Shown in pieces: positions 57,936 through 64,000 of a DNA stretch of 64,000 nucleotides; the first letter of the stretch is position 1, and each line of letters starts with the position of its first letter. The stretch is taken from contig MCFG01000121.1 in NCBI GenBank assembly GCA_002104895.1, forward strand, positions 77,501 to 141,500, in the 5' to 3' direction. The DNA comes from Anaeromyces robustus (taxonomy: Eukaryota > Neocallimastigomycota > Neocallimastigomycetes > Neocallimastigales > Neocallimastigaceae). The notes under the pieces were generated by a model. The model was not told the DNA's origin. It was given only the letters and a program-made list of their open reading frames with translations, and made no database searches. The translations under genes were made by a program, and so were the position numbers.

Positions 57936-58189
57936 ATTATTAAATAACTTAACTTTTCCTCTTTTTTTTAATTTATTTTAAAAAATATTTTTTATATATT
58001 AGATTTTAATATAACTACCTACTTTTTTTTTTCTTTTTTCTTTTTTCTTTATGTTAATAATTTTAATTGAATTTAATTTAATTTAATTTATTAGAGAAAT
58101 GTATTATTTTTTATTGATTTAATATTATTTTATTTTATTTTAACACCATACTTTATATATAAATTAATAAATTTTAATAATAAAATAAC

Positions 58190-58660
58190 AATACATTTCA
58201 TTTATATTAAAATGTATTGTTAATCTTTACATTTTATATATTAATATGCATTATTCTATATGAATAGGTATTGTTATTTTTTTTATATTTAATATATTAA
58301 TAGGTATTAAAAGTGTATTATTGATTTATTAATAATATATTAATCTTTATATTTTATAGATTAATATGCATTATTCTATATTAGTAGGTATTGTTATTTT
58401 TTATATTTTATAATATTTTATTATATATATTAATTATATATTAATATGTATTAATATGTATTGTTATTCTTTATTTTTATATTATGGATTCTATATTAAT
58501 ATGTATTAATATATATTGTTATTTTTTATATTTTATATTATTTTATTATATATATTAATTATATAATAAAGTAAAGCTAAACAATATTTTTAATATATAT
58601 TAATAGGTATTAATAGGTATTGTTATTTTATATATTAATATATATTAATTTTGTTTATAA
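58190..58660. repeat. Imperfect tandem repeats with TTAATATGCATTATTCTATA
   Basis: The segment TTAATATGCATTATTCTATA followed by TAGGTATTGTTATTTTTT occurs at about 58240 and 58360. Shorter variants (TTAATATGTATTGTTATT and similar) follow near 58445, 58500 and 58600. It is a decayed minisatellite. Confidence 0.65.
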
Positions 58661-59463
58661 ATTTATAAATTTATTTATTTATTTATTTTATTTCAATATT
58701 AAAATTAAAAAATCATTTAATTATTACTATTTTTTAATATTAATTGCATAAAAAGAACAAAAAATAAAATTTTTTTTTTTTTTTTTAATATTTAAACGAT
58801 CATATCATGCATAATGAAATAAAATAGAACAAAATGAAATATAAAAAAAAAAATTGTCTAAAATTAGAAAGTTTTAACATAAAAAAAAATTTATTATTAT
58901 TTTTATATTCTATAGATTTTTATTATTTTTTATTATTTATTATTATTCATTATTATTATTATTATTATATTTCTTTATTTTATAGGTTATTGAATTAGGT
59001 AACGTACAAAAATAATATCTTATAGTTAAAATTAAATAAATATAAAATTCTATTCTATAAGAATACTATTTCATTAAATGATAGGAATATGGACTTCTTC
59101 ATAAAAATAATTATTTTTTTTAAGTAAATGAATATTTTATATTGTCATTTCTGTCTAATATTTAATAGTAAATAGAATTTATTTATTTATTTATTTACTG
59201 AATATTATATATATTAATTTATGTATTTATTTATAACAAAAAAAAAAGGACAACAAAAAAAAAAGAATAAAAAAATAATAATAAAATTTTGAAATATTTT
59301 GTTTTTCAACATTTTTATTTTTATTTTTAAATAGGATATACTCTATAAAAAATAATATATTAAACTATTAATTCTAATATATTTATATTTATATTTATAT
59401 TTATATTTATATGCTTTTATATACTTTTGACATAGAATCTAAATTTGTATTCCATATTTTTCA

Positions 59464-59517
59464 AGTCACAAAAAGAAAAAAAATTTTTTTTCTTTTTTTT
59501 TTTTCTTTTTTGTGACT
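59464..59517. repeat. Foldback AGTCACA...TGTGACT with A/T-tract stem
   Basis: AGTCACAAAAAGAAAAAAAA at 59464 is followed at once by a T-rich complement ending TTTTTTGTGACT at 59517. The arms pair almost end to end, as in the foldback at 28740-28819. Confidence 0.8.
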
Positions 59518-59802
59518 AATTTATTATATTGTAATATTTCCTTATTTATGATGTTATATAATTTACAATAGAATTAAAATAGAATTAAAATATAATGATA
59601 ATATATTTTTATTATTATTTATTATTATAATTATTACCATTTTTCTTATATTATAATTCAATTTGAATTCTATTAGTTTTTATATAGCATGATAAATTTT
59701 TAAATTATAAAAATAAATTATTATTTATTATTTATTATTTATTATTTATTATTATAAAATATATACAAAAAAGAAAAAAGCCGTTTTTTTTTTTTTTCTT
59801 TT

Positions 59803-59835
<33 letters not shown>

Positions 59836-62620
59836 TGTTATTCATTTAAAACGTTTAGAACAAATTTTTTATAAAATAGGAAAAAAAAAGTTTAATAAAT
59901 AAATACTATAAATAATAATAAGTAATAAATAAATAAGTAAATAAGTAAAATAATTATATTTCATTACATTTTGTTAGATAAATTTATTTATTATTTATTT
60001 ATTTATTCATTTATTTATTTATTTATTTATTAAATATCTATAATAATAATAATAATAATAATTTCTCAAAAAAGGTGATGTTGGTAAAATGAAAATAGTT
60101 TAAAAAAAAAAGTAAATTAAAAGTGAAAAAGTAATAATAATACAAATGAAACAAAATAAAATGAAAATGAAACGAAATAAAAATGAAATAAAAAATAAAA
60201 AAAATTTTAAATTAAAAAAAAAATACTTATTAATTTATTATTTATATTAAGAATGTGGATAATAAATAAATAAATAATAAAAAAAAAAACTTTGTAGAAG
60301 AACGAATATTAAAAAAAATTAGAAAATATATTTTTATTTTTAATAATTAATAATTAATAATTTAATAATTTTTTAATATTAATTTTGATTTATAATTTTT
60401 TTTTTTGTAACTTAAGGTAAATAAAAATAAATATTAATTTAATAAAAATATTAATAAAAAATAAAATAAATAAAAATAAAAAATTCATTCTAAAAATTTA
60501 ATGTTAATGATTAATAATGATTAATAATACAAAAAAAGGAAAAAAAAAATAAAAAACTTCCCCCTTTTATAACAATTATCAAAAAAGAAATAGAAATAGA
60601 AAAAGAAATTTTATTTTTAAATTAAATTAAATTAAAATAGAAAATGAAAAAAATTAAAAAAAAATATAAAAGTTTTTTTTTTTTTTTGTTTTTTTGTTTT
60701 TTGTTTTGGTATTAAATTTTAATCATTAATTTAAAGGAAAAAATTAAAAAAAGAATTTTTAATATTTTGTTGTTGTTTTTTTTTTTCATTTTAAAGTTTT
60801 TTTGATCTTAAAAAATTAAAAGTTTTTTTTTTAATATAATTTATTATAATACATAATGATTTCTACTATTTAAACTTTTTTATTTTTTTACTTTTAGTTT
60901 TTCAGTTTTTTTTTTTTTTTTAGTATTTGATAAAATCTCATATTATTTTTTCTTTTTTTCTTTTTTCTTTTTTTTTTTTTTTTTTTTTTTCATATGATTA
61001 ATTATAATTATAAGGATAAAATAATTAAGTGGCGTTTTATTATTATTTATTATTATTTATTATTATTTATTATTATTTATTATTATTACTATTTTCTTTT
61101 TTCTTTTTATCAATGTTTGTTAAGTTGAGTAATGATGATTAATAATTATTAATAATTAATAATAATAATTATTATTATTATTATTATTATTATTATTTAT
61201 TATGATCAATGTTTTTTTATTGTAACTTAATATTATTATCGATGATTATCAATGATTGTAAAATTATTTACTCTTATTATTGTTTATCATTATTATTATT
61301 ATTTGGCTTAGTAAATAAATAAATATAAATAATATTATTTATTAATTATTAATTATTTCCATGGTTTTTTTTCTTTTTTTTTTTTTAGGTAGGACAAAAT
61401 TATTTAAATTTTGGGCTAAAAAAAAATTTTTTTTATTGTTTTTCATTATTATATTTTTTATTTTGTGTTTCTTTTTTTTTTTGTGTTTAATTTTTTTGTG
61501 TTTATTTTTGTGTAATATTAATAATTAAATTAAAATAATTTTTATAAATTAATATAATGAAAAAAAAAATTTTTTTTTTTTTTAACTTTTAATTTCTAAA
61601 ATTGGAAAATATGAAAAAATATGGGAAAATTTAATTCTGGAATTTGAAATTGAAAAAAAAAATAAAAAAAAAAATAAAAAAATTCTTAATAAATAAAATA
61701 AAATGAAATTAAAAATAAAGAAATAAAAAACTTTAATTTTTTTTTTTAATTCTGTTTTATTATTAAAATTATAAAATTATAAAATAATAATTATAATTAT
61801 ATTAATAAAAACAGAAAAAAAAACAGAAAAAATAAATATTTTAAAAAATAATATTATTTTTATAATTAATTAAATAAAATCATATTATTTTTAATAAAAT
61901 CATATTATTTTAATAATAAATTAATTATATTTATCATGTTTTTTTTTTTATTTTAACTTAATTTACTTTATATTTTAATATCTTAGTATTTTTGTTTTAA
62001 TCGTTGATATTAGGATTGTTTTATTTACAACTGCCTTTTTTTATTAATAAAAAATTTAAAAAAAAGAAACATTCTAATTTATAATTTATAATTTATAATT
62101 TATAATTTATAATTGTAATTGTAATTTTTTAACATAAAAATATTTTAATTAATAAATAATGATAATAATAATAATTAATTTATAACTGCCTTTTTGTTTT
62201 ATTTTTGTTTTATTTTATGATTTATTTTTGTTTTATTTTATCTTATTTTATAACTTAATTATTAATTATTAAAAAAAATATGATTTTATTTATTGAATTG
62301 AATTGAATTATTAATTGATTGATTTGTTGTTTTTGTTGTTGTTGTTGTTTTTATTATGTGTATTATTTTTTTTTTAAAAAAAAATATTAATATTAATTAA
62401 TAAAAAGAATAAAAAATTTAAAATTTGTTTTATATACATGCAAAAAAAGAAAAAAAAGTGAAAAAAAAAATGAAACATTTTTTAATGTTAAATGAAATGA
62501 ATTTGAAAATTTAATAATAAAAAAAAAAGAGAGACATTTTTAATATTAAATGATCTATTCATAATAAAATAATAATTAACAATTAATAATATTTAATATA
62601 TAAAAAAAATGGGAATTTTC

Positions 62621-62738
<118 letters not shown>

Positions 62739-64000
62739 TATTTTATGATTTATGATTCTGTACGAAACTTTTTTTTCTTTTAAATCATGCATTAAAAAAA
62801 AAAGTTGCATTTTTAAAACTTTTATGATAATTTTTTATTATAATAATAATTAAATAAATGAATGAATGAATAATTAATTAAATAAAATTTTTAAATTGCA
62901 TAAATATAATAAAAAAAAGCATGATTTCAAAAAATTTTTTATTCTATTCTAGTATAATATTAAATATATTACATATATATTGTATTCAATATAATTTTAT
63001 AATTGATCTAGAATTAAATTATATTTTTATAAATAAATAAATAAATAATATGAAATAATAATAAAAATTTTTTTAATATGGTTTAAATCACAATCACCTC
63101 ACTTCATAAGCATAAAAGAAAAAAAGAAAAAAGAAAAAAAAAATTTTTTTTCTCTTTAAAAATGAATCATTATTAATATTTATTGAATTTGTTTATTTAT
63201 ATTTATATTTATATTTATGTGTTGGATGATATAAATATTTATATCCTAATTTGAAAAAACTTTTTTAAGAAAAGCCTTTTTTTTAAAAAAAAAATAAAAG
63301 CCTTTATTTTTAATGGCATAATTCATAACAATTAACTTTAAAAAAAAAAAAAGCATAAATAAATTTTTATTATTTTATTATTATAAAAATCAAATTAATT
63401 GTTATTAGATTTAAAAATTGAATATCATGTTATAAAATTATAAAAAATTAATAGTAATATTCAATAAATAAATAAACGACAAAATAAAAATAAATTAAAT
63501 TGAATATTCATTTAATATTTATTTATTCATTTATTTATTTTATAGTGTTTTATTTTATTTAAATTATTGTTAAAAATTTGTAAAAGATACTTTTTATATT
63601 AAAAAAAATATAAAATAACCGTAAAAGGAAATAAATAATTTAAATACAAAAAAATAAATATATAAATGAAAATGTAATTAATTAATAAATAATAATAATA
63701 ATTAATAAATAATAAATAATAATTAATAATTAATAAAAATGTATTAATTAATTAATTAATAATTACTATAATAAATAATAAACATAATAATAAACAAAAC
63801 ATAATCATAAAAATTATCATATTTAATATGATAATTAATAATAATATTATTATTATTTTTTTAAAAACAAAAAAACAATGTAGAAAAAAAAGAATAAAAT
63901 AAAAATAAAATTTAATTAAATGAATTAAAATGATGAATAATAATTATTCATTTTTTTTTTTCATTTTTTCTTTTTTTTCTTTTTTTTAAAATTTTGTTTT

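Overview
The window is extremely AT-rich eukaryotic DNA: long A/T homopolymers, trinucleotide and tetranucleotide arrays, few short-intron GT-AG genes and gene-free stretches of up to about 14 kb. The best fit is an anaerobic gut fungus (Neocallimastigomycota: Piromyces, Neocallimastix or Anaeromyces type). This rests on the base composition, on receptors that fuse a bacterial-type solute-binding domain to a class C seven-helix domain (a family known to be expanded in these fungi), on a fungal-type homeodomain factor and on the very low gene density. A dictyostelid is less likely because its intergenic gaps are short. The organism call is an inference.

Layout. 1-11 kb: three tandem minus-strand paralogues of a solute-binding-protein/7TM receptor (the first cut by the window edge), with identical lengths for the first four coding exons. 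11-15.4 kb: repeats and AT-rich spacer. 15.4-16.2 kb: ARF1 small GTPase, three exons, minus strand. 19.2-23 kb: two decayed LINE (non-LTR) copies in the same orientation, the first with an internal segment amplified five times. 24.8-26.8 kb: two adjacent MULE-type DNA transposons with terminal inverted repeats and candidate 9-bp target duplications; the first carries a broken transposase tail. 29.6-30.7 kb: a 1.1-kb TTA/TAG array. 32.7-33.3 kb: remnant of a possible membrane-protein gene. 33.5-36.2 kb: two near-identical 5'-truncated LINE copies head to tail. 38.3-40.1 kb: a homeodomain transcription factor with a long Gln/Asn-rich tail. 40-64 kb: almost only low-complexity DNA, except a GC-rich 0.43-kb block at 54.55-54.97 kb.

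That block is the most unusual item. It has box A-like and box B-like motifs at tRNA-like spacing, many stems, an A8 tail and an exact 10-bp direct repeat on both sides. These are the marks of a SINE or a retroposed structured RNA.

The receptor cluster probably serves nutrient sensing at the cell surface. ARF1 acts in Golgi vesicle budding and the homeodomain protein in transcription. Nothing links these loci functionally beyond sharing the segment. Splice sites were assigned by eye from GT-AG signals, frame continuity and agreement between paralogues.
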